DNA of 64,000 nt from Pseudorasbora parva (GCF_024679245.1 NC_090195.1:1965800-2029799), one strand, 5' to 3'. Shown: positions 25,281 through 62,917, counted from the first letter of the stretch. The notes: a model not told the origin generated them from the letters alone. Numbers and translations are program-made.

Positions 25281-25863
25281 AATCATCTGTCCATCATTGA
25301 CCTTGACCGTTCCGATTAGAACATCAAACAGGTTCTCCCCACTCAGTGACGCACCCACTGAGGATCCTGTTGAAAGTGCCCTAGTTATTGGCGATTCTAT
25401 TACACGGAATGTGAAAATAGAGACACCAGCCACCATAGTCACATGTTTACCGGGAGCCAGAGCGCCTGACATCAAAGCAAATTTAAAAGTGCTGGCTAAA
25501 GCTAATCGTAAATTCTCTAAGATTATTATTCACGTTGGCACTAATGATGTTCGACTTCGCCAGTCGGAGATCACCAAAATTAACATTAAAGAGGTGTGTA
25601 AACTCGCAAGTACGATGTCAAAAGCCGTATATTTCTCTGGACCTCTCCCCGCGAAAAGGAGTGATGAAATAGTTAGCAGATTATCATCACTCAATGGCTG
25701 GTTGTCTAAGTGGTGTCTGCAAAATAACATAGGGTTCATAGACAATTGGAAAAGTTTTTGGGGCAGACCTGACCTGTTGAAGATGGACGGCATTCATCCC
25801 TCCTGGGCTGGTGCTGCTCTTCTCTCTAGTAATTTGGCACATAGTCTTAGAGCTAAACCTTGA
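25280..25863 (+). CDS. LINE ORF1, SGNH/GDSL-type esterase domain (5'-truncated)
   Basis: Open frame ending in TGA at 25861-25863. Seen: ALVIGDSITRN (block I, GDS), IIHVGTNDVR (block III, GTND) and DGIHPSWAG (block V, DxxH), the catalytic blocks of SGNH hydrolases known in ORF1 of L2/CR1 LINEs. The frame is open back to an ATG at 25120, but that part lies in DNA shared with the other MyHC spacers, so its apparent N-terminus is chimaeric. The true ORF1 start is missing. Confidence 0.75.
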
Positions 25864-28800
25864 CTCACTGGGGCCCAGGTCAGGAAGCAGACAAACTGGC
25901 TAAACCAACCGTCTGCTAGCTGTCTCACGTCACCAAAGTCAGCTAAATCCCAGCACATAGAGACTCTTTCACCTAGATATTATCACATAGAGACTGTGTC
26001 TGTTCCCCGAATTAGTAAATACAAAAAACCATCAAAACCATTCAACAGTAAAAATTTAATTGATGTCCAACAAATAAACAACAGATATAATACGGATGAA
26101 CAATTGATAAAGCTTGGGTTGCTGAATATTCGATCCCTTTCGCCAAAAACGCTTGTTGTCAATGATATGATTATAGATCATAACTTAGATGTGCTGTGTT
26201 TGACAGAAACCTGGCTAAAACCTGATGATTACATTACTTTAAATGAGTGCACCCCCCGAGATTATTGTTACAAACATGAGCCACGTCTGAAAGGTAAAGG
26301 GGGAGGTGTGGCTGTAATTTATAATAATATTTTCAGTATTACTCAGAAGTCTAGTTTCAAATATAATTCCTTTGAAGTTTTGGTGCTTTATGTAACGCTG
26401 TGTAGTGTAAATGATAAATCCCTTCTGACATTTGTGTTGGCTACTGTATACAGGCCACCAGGGCACAATACAGACTTTATCAAAGAATTTGCTGGTTTTG
26501 TATCAGAGTTAGTATTAGCTGTAGATAAAGTTCTAATTGTTGGGGATTTTAATATCCACGTAGACAATGAAAAAGACGCATTGGGATTGGCATTCAGAGA
26601 CATTCTAAACTCTATTGGAGTTAGACAACACGTATCAGGACCCACTCATCGCCTTAATCATACTTTAGATCTAATAATGTCACATGGAATAAATGTTGAT
26701 ACTGTTAAAATTCTGCAGCAGAGCGATGACATCTCAGATCATTACCTAATATCATGTATACTTAATTTACCTAAGGCTGCAAAGCCATCCCCTCGCTTCA
26801 AATATGGCAGGACGATAACCGCTGCGACTAAAGATTGCTTTGTACATAATCTTCCTCATCAGTTCCATCTCCTCAGCATTACAGATAGCCAAGAGGAACT
26901 TGATGCTGCAACAGAAACTATTGACTCTCTCTTTACTAGCACTTTAGACATAGTTGCTCCCCGGCGCTTAAAGAAGATTAAAGCAAATAATCCAACGCCG
27001 TGGTACAACGAGCACACTCGGGCCCTTAAAACAGCAGCCAGAAAAATGGAGCGCAGCTGGAAGAAAACAAAACTAGAGGTTTTTCGCAATTTGTGGAAAG
27101 AGAGCATGATTGCATACAGAAAGGCCATAAAAACTGCTAGATCTGCTTATTTCTCATCTCTTTTAGAAGAAAACAAACACAACCCTAAGTATTTATTCGA
27201 TACAGTGGCTAAATTATCAAAAAATAAAGCTTCAGCTTCTGATGTTTGTAAACAACACAGCAGTAATGACTTTATGAACTTCTTTACTAGTAAGATTGAT
27301 AATATTAGGAATAAAATTATAACCATGCAGCCGTCTATTACAGTATCACTTCAGACAGAGCACTGCAGGGTCACTGAGGAAAAATTACACTCATTCACTG
27401 CTATAGGAGGAGAAGAACTGGCTAAACTTGTAAAATCATCAAAATCAACAACATGTATGCTTGACCCTATACCGACTAGGCTATTAAAAGAGATACTTCC
27501 AGAGGTCATAGATCCTCTGCTTAATATCATTAATTCATCTTTGACATTAGGATATGTACCGAAAACTTTTAAGTTGGCTATAATTAAACCACTTATTAAA
27601 AAAACACAACTTGATCCTAAAGAATTAGTCAATTACAGGCCAATCTCGAATCTACCGTTTCTATCAAAAATACTAGAAAAGGCCGTGTCTTCACAATTAT
27701 GTTCTTTTTTAGAAAGAAATGGTATATGTGAGGATTTCCAGTCAGGATTTAGACCGTATCATAGTACCGAGACTGCTCTAATTAGAGTTACAAATGATTT
27801 ACTCTTATCATCTGATCGTGGTTGTATCTCTCTATTAGTGTTACTCGATCTTAGCGCTGCATTTGATACTATCGATCACAATATTCTTCTGAATAGAATC
27901 GAAAATCATGTTGGCGTTAGTGGAACTGCTTTGGCATGGTTTAAATCGTACTTATCTGACCGTTATCAGTTTGTAGCAGTAAATGAAGAGATGTCACACC
28001 GATCACAAGTTCAGTATGGGGTACCGCAAGGCTCAGTGTTAGGACCGTTGCTTTTCACCCTGTATATGCTACCACTGGGAGATATCATTAGGAAACATGG
28101 CGTTAGTTTTCATTGTTATGCTGACGATACTCAGCTCTATATTTCCTCACGCCCGGATGAAACCTACCAATTCGCAAGATTAACAGAATGCATAGCTGAT
28201 ATAAAAAATTGGATGAATAGTAATTTTCTGCAACTTAATTCAGATAAAACTGAATTTTTAATTATTGGACAGAAAAGCTCCACAAGTAGTAACCGAGAAT
28301 ACTGTCTAACACTTGATGAGTGCTCTGTCAAGCCCTCGTCGTCAGTGAGGAACCTGGGTGTGCTCTTTGATACCAATCTTTCATTTGAAAGCCACGTTTC
28401 TAGCATCTGTAAAACCGCATTCTATCATCTTAAAAATATATCTAAATTACGGCACATGCTTTCAATGCAAAATGCTGAACAGTTAGTACATGCGTTCATG
28501 AGCTCAAGGCTAGATTATTGTAATGCTCTACTGGGTGGTTGCCCTGCTCGCTTAATAAACAAACTCCAGCTAGTCCAAAATGCAGCAGCTCGAGTTCTTA
28601 CTAGAACCAGGAAGTATGATCATATTAGTCCAGTTCTGTCAACACTGCACTGGCTCCCTATTAAACATCGCATACATTTTAAAATCTTGCTTATTACTTA
28701 CAAAGCACTAAATAGTTTAGCTCCCCGGTACTTAAGCGAGCTCTTAACGCATTATACTCCATCACGTCGATTGCGGTCTCAAAACTCTGGCCAGTTGATA

Positions 28801-28959
28801 ATACCTAGAATATCTAAATCAACTGCAGGAGGTCGATCATTTTCCTATTTAGCTCCTAAATTGTGGAATAGTCTTCCTAGCATTGTTCGGGAAGCAGACA
28901 CACTCTGTCAGTTTAAATCTAGACTAAAAACACATCTCTTTACTATGGCATACACATAG
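25864..28959 (+). CDS. LINE ORF2, AP-endonuclease plus reverse transcriptase (intact)
   Basis: About 1,030 codons uninterrupted. Endonuclease motifs: [21 protein letters not shown] (about 26541) and SDHYLI (about 26740). Reverse transcriptase motifs: [10 protein letters not shown] (about 27631), AAFDTIDH (about 27855), [10 protein letters not shown] (about 28018) and the catalytic YADD (about 28117). It nicks target DNA and copies the element RNA. Oddity: the frame continues directly from the ORF1 stop (TGA then CTC) and has no ATG before the endonuclease motif. Position 25996 is a GTG, not a true start. Expression by UGA readthrough or reinitiation is possible, or this copy lost its start. 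Confidence 0.9.
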   Translation, partial: LTGAQVRKQTNWLNQPSASCLTSPKSAKSQHIETLSPRYYHIETVSVPRISKYKKPSKPFNSKNLIDVQQINNRYNTDEQLIKLGLLNIRSLSPKTLVVNDMIIDHNLDVLCLTETWLKPDDYITLNECTPRDYCYKHEPRLKGKGGGVAVIYNNIFSITQKSSFKYNSFEVLVLYVTLCSVNDKSLLTFVLATVYRPPGHNTDFIKEFAGFVSELVLAVDKVLIVGDFNIHVDNEKDALGLAFRDILNSIGVRQHVSGPTHRLNHTLDLIMSHGINVDTVKILQQSDDISDHYLISCILNLPKAAKPSPRFKYGRTITAATKDCFVHNLPHQFHLLSITDSQEELDAATETIDSLFTSTLDIVAPRRLKKIKANNPTPWYNEHTRALKTAARKMERSWKKTKLEVFRNLWKESMIAYRKAIKTARSAYFSSLLEENKHNPKYLFDTVAKLSKNKASASDVCKQHSSNDFMNFFTSKIDNIRNKIITMQPSITVSLQTEHCRVTEEKLHSFTAIGGEELAKLVKSSKSTTCMLDPIPTRLLKEILPEVIDPLLNIINSSLTLGYVPKTFKLAIIKPLIKKTQLDPKELVNYRPISNLPFLSKILEKAVSSQLCSFLERNGICEDFQSGFRPYHSTETALIRVTNDLLLSSDRGCISLLVLLDLSAAFDTIDHNILLNRIENHVGVSGTALAWFKSYLSDRYQFVAVNEEMSHRSQVQYGVPQGSVLGPLLFTLYMLPLGDIIRKHGVSFHCYADDTQLYISSRPDETYQFARLTECIADIKNWMNSNFLQLNSDKTEFLIIGQKSSTSSNREYCLTLDECSVKPSSSVRNLGVLFDTNLSFESHVSSICKTAFYHLKNISKLRHMLSMQNAEQLVHAFMSSRLDYCNALLGGCPARLINKLQLVQNAAARVLTRTRKYDHISPVLSTLHWLPIKHRIHFKILLITYKALNSLAPRYLSELLTHYTPSRRLRSQNSGQLIIPRISKSTAGGRSFSYLAPKLWNSLPSIVREADTLCQFKSRLKTHLFTMAYT

Positions 28960-29950
28960 AACATTTTTAACTTTCATTATTCAATTGACTGATTGTTAGG
29001 CTGCATTAACTAGGTCAGCCGGAACCGGGAACACTTCCCATAACACCTGATGTACTCGTTACATCATAAAAAGAGTGACATCTACGCTAATGTTAGTCTC
29101 TCTGTTTATCCCGAGGTTTATCCCGGATCTGGGCCCTGTACGGATCGGATGGTGGACCTGCCTGGACATGACCAACGCATCCTGGAGTGTCTGCTGAGCC
29201 GTGTCAAATGGTGTCTCCTCCGAATTTGCCTCACTGGCACGACATGCTCAAAACCCGTCTTCGGCGCAATAATTCCGATCTTTCATGTATTCATACTCTT
29301 GTGTAATTGACGCCCCATCCTAAATAAATCTGTCTCTTCCGTGATACCCTGAAAATTTTGAATAATCCGATCTAATATGATTTCCGACCTGTAAGGTTGC
29401 CAGAATAATAATCTTACACGGTGTGTTAATAGGCCAGAGGAGAACTGGCACCCCGACTGAGTCTGGTTTCTCCCAAGGTTTATTTTTCTCCATCATGCCC
29501 CGATGGAGTTTTGGTTCCTTGCCACTGTCGCCTTTGGCTTGGCTTGCTCAGTTGGGGACACTAAAAATATGATTAAAGTTATTCAACTTATTATACAAAT
29601 AAAATATATGAATTAGGTCTTATTTAATTCTATAAACTATAATACTGATCTGCCAACATTGTCGCTATATGATAAATTAAAATAAGCTGATAACATCACT
29701 GTTTTCTCTAGTACGACTGTACAGCCAAATCTAATTTTGTCGCAATATTACCCTGTTTGACACTGTGAAGCTGCTTTGACACAATCGTGATTGTAAAAGC
29801 GCTATATAAATAAAGTTGATTGATTGATTGATTGACCTGCTCGTCACCTTGAATTACACCGACAGTTTTTTAGCACACATACACAGTTCTTTTTTTCCAA
29901 AATAATTACCTAGATAAGTAAAGTTAGATAAGTCTCATGAGGTTTTTCAG

Positions 29951-29982
29951 ATGCAAGGAACATCAAAGCTCTTCTGTTTAAG
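29951..29982 (+). other. Exon-like segment, plus strand (B/C spacer)
   Basis: GGTTTTTCAG acceptor, a 32-nt body and a GTAAGAAT donor on the plus strand. Together with the block at 25225 it could belong to a non-coding antisense transcript. Evidence is limited to splice-site likeness. Confidence 0.2.
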
Positions 29983-30508
29983 GTAAGAATTTAGCTGCAA
30001 ATCATCTAAAGCATTGTTTTCACGTTAGATGTATGGTTATAACTTTGCATGAAAACTGTTTTGGACTAGAGTCATTACTGGGCATCAGAGCTTCTTAAAA
30101 AAAACTAAAAATGTGTCACCACACACACACACACACATACATCTAACCGGAGAAATTCCAAATGAGGAAAATTGTGTTCTTCCAATTGAAAGTTAAGTTT
30201 TCCCATTGTATCTTTCATTCATTGCTGGTAATCATTCAATCTATAAATGTAGATATAACAACCATAAATTGCCAAAATTCAGAGGAAAATGTTACTGTTT
30301 TATGATAATGTGAAGATTCTACTAGAGGTCATGAAACATATCTAATTTAATGAGTGCTTGATTTCCAAGCCTTCACTGGATACTAATCACTCTAAAAGTC
30401 TTTAATTGAGTGGCTCCTCTAAAGCGGTATCATTTCACCCAATGTGTTTAAGGTGAATGCAACAGCTTTGTATTAAAACAATAAGCAGGGACTTACTTGC
30501 ACATTCAT

Positions 30509-30514
30509 TTTATT
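30509..30514 (-). terminator. Polyadenylation signal of MYH-C
   Basis: The minus strand reads AATAAA about 65 nt downstream of the MYH-C stop. The surrounding AACTACAG...AATAAA 3' UTR is shared with MYH-D. Confidence 0.75.
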
Positions 30515-30578
30515 CTACAGAACTACAGATAATTCACTGCCATACTGAACAAGCCTGTCAGAATGATCCGTGTAAGCT

Positions 30579-41863
<11,285 letters not shown>

Positions 41864-42290
41864 CTTTCACCTAGCCTGCTGTTTGTAAGTGCATGCAAAC
41901 AGGTTACTATATGAGATATTATAAATAGGAGCCTATTTGGACACTTAAGACAATGAGAAAATGTTTGAAATGAGAATCTAGTGTAATCTATTTAGTTTGT
42001 GGTTTGAGGGAATATGTTGATAGTTGATGTGATTTTCTACACCTGTGTATAAAAGGGTGTATGGAAACTTGAGATTTCATACATCCACTAAAAATTGCCG
42101 AAACACCAGCTGATTTAAACACATTGAGCAAAAATGAGAGAAGAGAAAGGATCTTGCAGCATTTGAGACACAACATTTATAAGTGTGTCCAAATAATGTG
42201 AGACTACTGTACTGTATATGGTAATACAGTAGGACTTCTAATAAATTGATAACTTGTGAGATTAGTCTAGAGTTTGTCAGGGTCACTTAC

Positions 42291-42308
42291 CTTTACAGTT
42301 TAACTCTC
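42291..42308 (-). other. Putative 5' untranslated exon 2 of MYH-C
   Basis: A very short minus-strand segment between a GTGTCAG acceptor and a GTAAGTG donor. The acceptor choice is uncertain. Confidence 0.35.
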
Positions 42309-42509
42309 CTGACACTTGATGGTTTACTGTCCTAGGGTCACACACAAATATAAAGCAGCATTACTTATTTAACATTTGACAATTGTAGTCAATTATGAGC
42401 AAAAGTAACCTGAAAAAGCTGTATGAAATAGAGGTAATATACTGTACACCAAAGGACTTGTCGATAAGATCAGGGATTCATAAAGTCTCAGGCATCCCTG
42501 AAGGCTTAC

Positions 42510-42537
42510 CGTTGGATGATACGATGATGAAACCTGT
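42510..42537 (-). other. Putative 5' untranslated exon 1 of MYH-C
   Basis: The donor GTAAGCC lies just below 42510. The upper end is inferred from the TATA box about 30 nt away. It resembles the first exon of MYH-B in position. Confidence 0.5.
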
Positions 42538-42561
42538 CTGAGGCCATAGACTCTCCACCCC

Positions 42562-42593
42562 TTTTTATAATGTAAGCGGTCCTCTAAATATGG
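42562..42593 (-). promoter_or_regulatory. MYH-C core promoter: TATA box and MEF2/CArG-like motif
   Basis: TATAAAAA at 42562-42569 and CCATATTTAG at 42584-42593 on the minus strand, with the same 22-bp offset as in MYH-B. A CACCTG E-box lies further upstream at about 42670. Confidence 0.65.
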
Positions 42594-43173
42594 TGGCCGG
42601 AATTTTCTGAAGCATGTTAGTGTCTACATTTGGTTAGGATACATATGGGATGGGTGTCTGCTGGAGACAGGTGTATGATTATTTTTTATAGCGTACAATT
42701 CATGCCAGTCATCCATATCAATAGATGTGCTTTCATTCAAGTAATTTATGCTTCTAATTGCAATTTATCATATGTAAGGTTCAGGATTTAGGGAAATGTT
42801 AAGATTTTGGCTGCTGGCACAAAAGGTGGAATGCAAAGGAAACTGAAAAGTTGCTTAATTACAATCCTGCTGCATTGTGCTAACCAATTAACCAATGCCA
42901 ATCATAAAACGTTTTTTTATTTCATATCGTATAATAGCTGGGGGGAAAAAAATCAAAATGGTGTTTTCATCAGTTAGCAGCTGTTGGCTCAAAGAGAACT
43001 CGTCTCATTGTTTGTATCAGCTGATCTTTACCTTGCTCAAGGACAAGCCAAGTGTCATTTTATCCATTCGAGCAGCCGCAAATGAATCCATAAGGCCCAA
43101 GGTCATTTTCCAGTTGGCGTTATCGCTTCACTCAGGCCTTCATCGCTGACACGCCATTGTTCCTTTGCCTTCA

Positions 43174-43206
43174 CACTTGAGGACAAAGATAACCTGTGAA
43201 ATTCTT
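43174..43206 (+). promoter_or_regulatory. Conserved intergenic element, proximal copy for MYH-C
   Basis: CACTTGAGGACAAAGATAAC then CTGTGAAATTCTT, about 610 bp upstream of the TATA box. It is followed by GATTGAGAAGAACAGCTTG and ATCCATTTATGTAA, shared respectively with the proximal copies of B and D. Confidence 0.7.
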
Positions 43207-44069
43207 GCTGGGTGCTCCTAAATGATTGAGAAGAACAGCTTGTGTGATCTCTGCAACCAGCATCCATTTATGTAATTCTCCAGTAGGCCAATCTAACAAA
43301 GTTAATTAATGTACATGCAACCTTTCCTCAATGTGAACTTAATATTGATCATAGGAACTGTCTAATCTGTCCAGTATGTCAGACAATTCTTACTTTATAT
43401 GATATCAGCATCAACCCAAAACCCAGGTTATCTAGAACATAGGTCATTTAGCATTTTCAGGCTGAATTTTTGGATGTGTTCAGCCTAACCAGTGTTATCT
43501 GCCTAAAATTGTGAAGCCTCAACAATAAGTTTATCTTGAATCACATTTCACAATACAGTGCCCATTGTGAAATAAATGTTTACGTTTTTCAGTTTTAGAT
43601 GCTTTTATATTTCACTAAAAAAAATAAACTTCTGTCATTACTTACCCTCATCTCATTCCAAGACCTGCATGCATTTCATCCTTCTGTGGAAAACAGAGAT
43701 TGAGAAAAGAGATTGCTGTATTAAGATGAATGCTGGGGTACAAACATCATTGAACATCATTGGCTAATTGTATGGACAGAAACACTGGCATTTTCAAAAT
43801 ACATGTTATGAGGGTGAGTAAATGACAGAATTGTAATTTTTAGGTAAATGATCCAACTGAACTTGAGGTACTAATATTCTAATAACATTACTTTCATGCT
43901 TACTAGACCTTTTTTACCTAAAATACAAAACTGTATCATCAACTCTGTAGAATTTTATGCAACCACTACGTGCACAGTACACTGGGAACTTTGCATCAAT
44001 GCATATGGAGGAGGTCTGTGTCTGTCTGACTGTCAGTCATCCTCTTAGCACATTGTTTCCTTCCCATTG

Positions 44070-44103
44070 TCCTTGAGTACAAAGATAACCCTGTGAAATT
44101 CCT
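44070..44103 (+). promoter_or_regulatory. Conserved intergenic element, distal copy for MYH-C
   Basis: CCTTGAGTACAAAGATAACC then CTGTGAAATTCCT, the best-preserved copy. The CTTACGTTACATGG segment shared with the other distal copies follows near 44249. Confidence 0.7.
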
Positions 44104-44669
44104 TCTGAGCCTCTGACGAAATAGTAGCAACTGATGACGGACACTGAGAACACATAAAGCAGATGCCCCATTTCTAAAGGTCTCAGAGCGCATAAATAAA
44201 TGTCAAGTGGTACATGTTGGCACTCTTGCAAGCCGTATACATACTACTTACGTTACATGGCCAATTGAGGCAAAACGATGCCGGTCACAAGACAGGTGTT
44301 TATTATTAACCAGCATTCAACCCCTTGACTTTAAAGACATGTAGAAAGAGAAGAAATAGTCATTGTCGATTTTGAACAATCAAAGCAAATAACAAAAATA
44401 TTTATGTTGTTCATATACAATGTTTGTTATTCTCACTATGCAACTGTTGCTGGATGTCTGAAGGGGCCAGCTAATTTGTTAACCAAAAGGGTGAAAGTTT
44501 AAGATGCTGTTAGATTTCTTTTAAATCATGAGGGACTTTTCAGAGTCTTGAGATGTCAAGCCAGCATCTCCTGATTTGTGGCAACATATCTTAATATATC
44601 TCAGGCACATTGCACTGTGGTTTAAGGTTGCAGGATGGTTGGTTGGTCTGTGAACCTTTGAGGACCTCC

Positions 44670-45174
44670 CTATATTCAGCTGTTAGACTCCACCTCTAGC
44701 CCTGGCCTGTTCTTTACCTTTAATACTAGGTTTTACCAGCGTACACGGTTCTCTTTATGCATTCAGCCTGGCAAGCAGCGACTCTTTATCAAAGCTCCAT
44801 TGTTTAATTTTGTGTTTTTGTTTGAAACTTTTGCATATGTTAATCTTTTAATTTGTTTTGCAGGTCTTAAGTCTCATGCGCTCGAGAGGAACGAGGACAT
44901 ATGATGCAGGTGAGACAGCTAAAACAAACTAATTCTGTAGTATTTTTATAGTAAACATTTTAGTTTTTATCTTAAACATAGATGCTCTGTATATGTTAGC
45001 CTTTCTAACATTGATTTTTCGTGTTCAATCATTTTCAGTTTGGAGAATGTTGAGAGGACACTATGAGAGATGCCCCCTTCTTTACTGCAGAAGGTGCACA
45101 CAGAGGAAGACGCTATAACTCCTATTGATCTTCCAGAGTCTTGGGTTTCATTCGCACATGAAAGAATAAATGAG
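44670..45174 (+). ncRNA. Candidate divergent spliced transcript (non-coding) in C/D spacer
   Basis: A promoter-like block (TATATTCAGCTGTTAGACTCC, with homologues at 8290 and 25250) is followed on the plus strand by two segments with strong splice signals. These are 44864-44909 (acceptor TTTGTTTTGCAG, donor GTGAGAC) and 45039-45174 (acceptor ATCATTTTCAG, donor GTAGGTG; AATAAA at about 45165). No long open frame runs through them. Mammalian fast Myh clusters are known to make antisense RNAs from intergenic promoters; whether this is one is inference. Confidence 0.25.
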
Positions 45175-45682
45175 GTAGGTGATTTTTTTTTCATACTTGT
45201 AAAATAAGATATGGCAATTGTTTAACTGTATTCTATAAAATGCTGTACATATGTCAAGGTAAGAGTACCTTTTGTCATAAATTTTGCAAAATGCAACGCA
45301 TGAAGTTCTGCCTATTAAGGCTCCTTAATCACATGTACTAAAATAGTAGTGCAAATTATAAACTAATTCAAATTATAAATTTTATAACTAACATTATAAT
45401 AACTAATTCATTTTAAGTTCAGGAAAACATTTGCATATACATATTACATATGCATGTTCATAATCATATATATATATATATATAGCATAATATACAGCCT
45501 ATTACGTGCTCAAGTGCACAAAAAGTGTGTTTATTGGACTATTAAGGTGCAGCCTTATTTATATTTTCATTCATACTGTAGCAACAGCCGATTGTCTCTG
45601 TGTACTTTTTACTTTATTCATACTGATACTAATTCAACTGACAGAGCTTGCCAAGTAACTACTGTTGGTTTCTAGCAGTTTA
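45175..45682. other. C/D spacer, no gene seen
   Basis: AT-rich spacer with an (AT)n run at about 45467-45484 and no recognisable coding or repeat element. Confidence 0.3.
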
Positions 45683-47144
45683 ACTCTTTCCCCACCAGCG
45701 TTTAAAAAAAATTGCCAGTCAGTACCAGCATTTTCACAAAATTATCATGGCTCCCAGAATATTTTGTTGCATGAATACCTGAACATTCAATATATGAAAT
45801 TTGTTTATTCTGTCTTCATGCATTCTTTTTGTATAAACAATTGAATGGGTCAGGTTTCACTTAAAAAAAGCAACATTTTGAAAAAACGCTGAGAAATTCG
45901 TTGTTGTCAAAGACTACCATCTGGATTGGATTCAGACCGATGATCAAAAACGGCACTATATTGCCAAAAGTTTTGGGACGCCTGCCTTTACATGCACATG
46001 AACTTTAATGCCATCCCATTCTTCATCCGTAGGGTTTAATATTGAGTCAGCCACCCTTTGCAGCTATAACAGCTTCAACTATCCTGGGAAGGCTTTCCTC
46101 AAGGTTTGGGAGTGTGTTTATGGGGATTTTTGCCCCATTCTTCTAGAAGCTCATTTGTGAGGTCAGGCACTGATGTTGGACGAGATGGCCTGGCTCTCAG
46201 TCTCCGCTCTAATTTATCCCAAAGCTGTTCTATCGGGTTGAGCTCAAGACTCTGTGCAGGCCAGACCTCCACATCAAACTCGCTCATCCATGTCTGTATG
46301 GACCGACGCTTTGTGCACTGGAGCGCAGTCATGTTGAGACAGGAAGGGGCTGTCCCCACATAGTTGGGAGCATGAAATTGTCCAAAAATGTCTTGATATG
46401 CTGAGGCATTGAGTTCTTTCACTTAAACCAAGGGCATCTTACACCACTGCATCCCATGCTTTGCATTGCACTTGATAATGTAAGGCTTGGATGAGCTGCT
46501 CAGCCATGGAAACCCATTCCAAGAAGCTCTACACGCACTGTTCTTGAGATCATCTTAAGGCTACAGAAGCTTGGAGGTCTGTAGCTATTGACTCTGCAAA
46601 AAGTTGGTAACTTTTGTGCACTGTGATTTTACATGGCCTACCACTTTGTGGCTGAGTTGCTTTTGTTCGCACTTCGTTATAATCCCACTAACAGTTGACT
46701 GTTGAATATTTGGTAGTGAGGGAATTTCACAATTGGTATCACGCTTGAGTTCATTGACCTCCTGAGAGCTACCCATTCTTTCACAAATGTTTGTATTGGT
46801 GGTGGTTGAGGAGATTCCCCCCTTCAATGTAAAGCGCTTTGAGTGCTTGAAAAAAGGTTTATAAATCGAACACATTGTAGAAGCTTCTGCATGCCTAGTG
46901 CTTGATTTATACACCTGTAGCCATGAAGTGATTCAACATCTGAATTTAATTATTTGGAGGGGTGCCCCAATACTTTTGCCAATATAGTGTAGATGGAGTA
47001 GAGTCCATCAACACCCCCAAGCCTTGCAGTCCTATCTAGTAACGTTAGGCAGTTTTGTTTCATGATCGAGAGTAATAGCACCCCCTACCGTATAACAGTG
47101 AAAACATGGATTGCCATAAAATTCTGTCACTGGTGGGGAAAGAG
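45683..47144. mobile_element. TTAA-type MITE, interrupted by a Tc1-like element
   Basis: Ends are inverted copies: CTCTTTCCCCACCAGCG at the left and CACTGGTGGGGAAAGAG at the right, each flanked by TTAA (45679-45682, 47145-47148) as for piggyBac/Kolobok-type insertions. A related copy lies at 56100-56500. The Tc1-like element at 45954-46989 sits inside and must be younger. Confidence 0.7.
45954..46989 (-). mobile_element. Tc1-like transposon with broken transposase
   Basis: Termini CACTATATTGCCAAAAG and complement CACTATATTGGCAAAAG are inverted repeats. On the minus strand an N-terminal helix-turn-helix fragment (MGSSQEVNELKR, about 46775) and a C-terminal DDE-region fragment (WPAQSLELNPIEQLWD, about 46200-46260) are separated by deletions and frameshifts. 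It is the same family as the copy at 6592-7233. The transposase is not functional. Confidence 0.8.
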
Positions 47145-47392
47145 TTAACATGATCATGGAGGTGTACTTTTTCATTAAAATGTCAAACAAAAATCCCCAA
47201 TCATCTATTTTGCTTCAAATGGCATATTTCCACTGAAAATGAATCTGGTCACTAAAAAACATTCTGGGAAAATTTGGAAAAATAAGCACATTTATGGTAT
47301 ACTCCAGGGAGCCTGTACTTGTTAAAGGCCTCCTAACCATTATTGTTTTAAAATATGACAAAGACCACAAGAAAAGTTTCATTTGCATTCAC

Positions 47393-47398
47393 TTTATT
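47393..47398 (-). terminator. Polyadenylation signal of MYH-D
   Basis: The minus strand reads AATAAA about 76 nt downstream of the MYH-D stop codon. Confidence 0.75.
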
Positions 47399-47473
47399 CT
47401 ACAGAACTACAGGTGATGAAGTCAAGAAGCACAGAGTCAAGCCAAACAAGCCTTTCCGAAAGATGCAAATACT

Positions 47474-62280
<14,807 letters not shown>

Positions 62281-62680
62281 CTTTCACCTAGCCTGCTGTT
62301 AGTAAGTGCATGCAAACAGCATATTTAAACTTACCCATCCCACCACACCTGTACATAGTAGTTAAGTACTATGTAGGTAAAGCCAACTTATATAAAGTGA
62401 GGCCAAATGCTTTAATAGAAAATCTTAATACAAATGCATACAAAGAAATTGAACTATAAATGACAGTAAACACTAAGGCAGTTTGTTTTCCGAGATCTGG
62501 GTGATGCTACAACGGCGGAAAACAATCAAAGTCTTCTATCATACATGTAAGTTATTAAAAAACCCACAATCAAGCATTTCACTATTGTTAATGATGCTGT
62601 TATGATGTAAAACAACTGCAAAAATGTCTTTATGAAACATGCATTTTGACCATGAAACACTAATATGAGAGATGCATTAC

Positions 62681-62713
62681 CTCCCACCAGAGATGAAAAC
62701 TTCAGACGTTGCC
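62681..62713 (-). other. Putative 5' untranslated exon 2 of MYH-D
   Basis: A minus-strand segment between a TTTGTAG acceptor and a GTAATGC donor. It contains no ATG. Confidence 0.5.
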
Positions 62714-62810
62714 CTACAAACAATGCAGTCAGAGAATGCTTCAAAATCCATTACAATTTCAAAGTAATTTTAAAATATTGGAGACTTCATCTTGTAATGT
62801 TTTTAATTAC

Positions 62811-62862
62811 CTGTTCACAAGTTGTAGGCTTGAGAGAAAGTTGAATGGCCGAAGCTGAAGAT
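62811..62862 (-). other. Putative 5' untranslated exon 1 of MYH-D
   Basis: It ends GTGAACAG before a GTAATTAA donor. The start is inferred from the TATA box at 62888-62895. Confidence 0.55.
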
Positions 62863-62887
62863 CCTCTCAACAGTGTGTCCTTCCTCT

Positions 62888-62917
62888 CTTTTATAGTGAC
62901 TATCCATCTAAATAAGG
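62888..62917 (-). promoter_or_regulatory. MYH-D core promoter: TATA box and MEF2/CArG-like motif
   Basis: TATAAAAG at 62888-62895 and CCTTATTTAG at 62908-62917 on the minus strand, spaced as in B and C. The motif differs from B/C by two bases but keeps the AT-rich core. Confidence 0.65.

Larger units (their letters stand above)
25280..29837 (+). mobile_element. L2/CR1-type LINE, 5'-truncated, with intact ORF2
   Basis: A non-LTR retrotransposon of about 4.56 kb. It carries an esterase-type ORF1, an ORF2 with endonuclease and reverse transcriptase, a long 3' UTR (the TCTCCCAAGG and GGAGTTTTGGTTCCTTGCC segments are typical of fish L2 elements) and a 3' tail of (TTGA) repeats at 29816-29837. The left boundary is placed where similarity to the other MyHC spacers stops. 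ORF2 has no disabling change, so the insertion looks recent. Confidence 0.9.

Noticed and set aside
25239..28406. Minus-strand frames across the LINE
   Set aside because: Shadows of the intact plus-strand ORF1/ORF2.
43895..44300. Minus-strand frames near 43996-44231 as a small gene upstream of MYH-C
   Set aside because: They lie over the conserved non-coding element, have no recognisable domain, and the frame is not kept in the other spacers.
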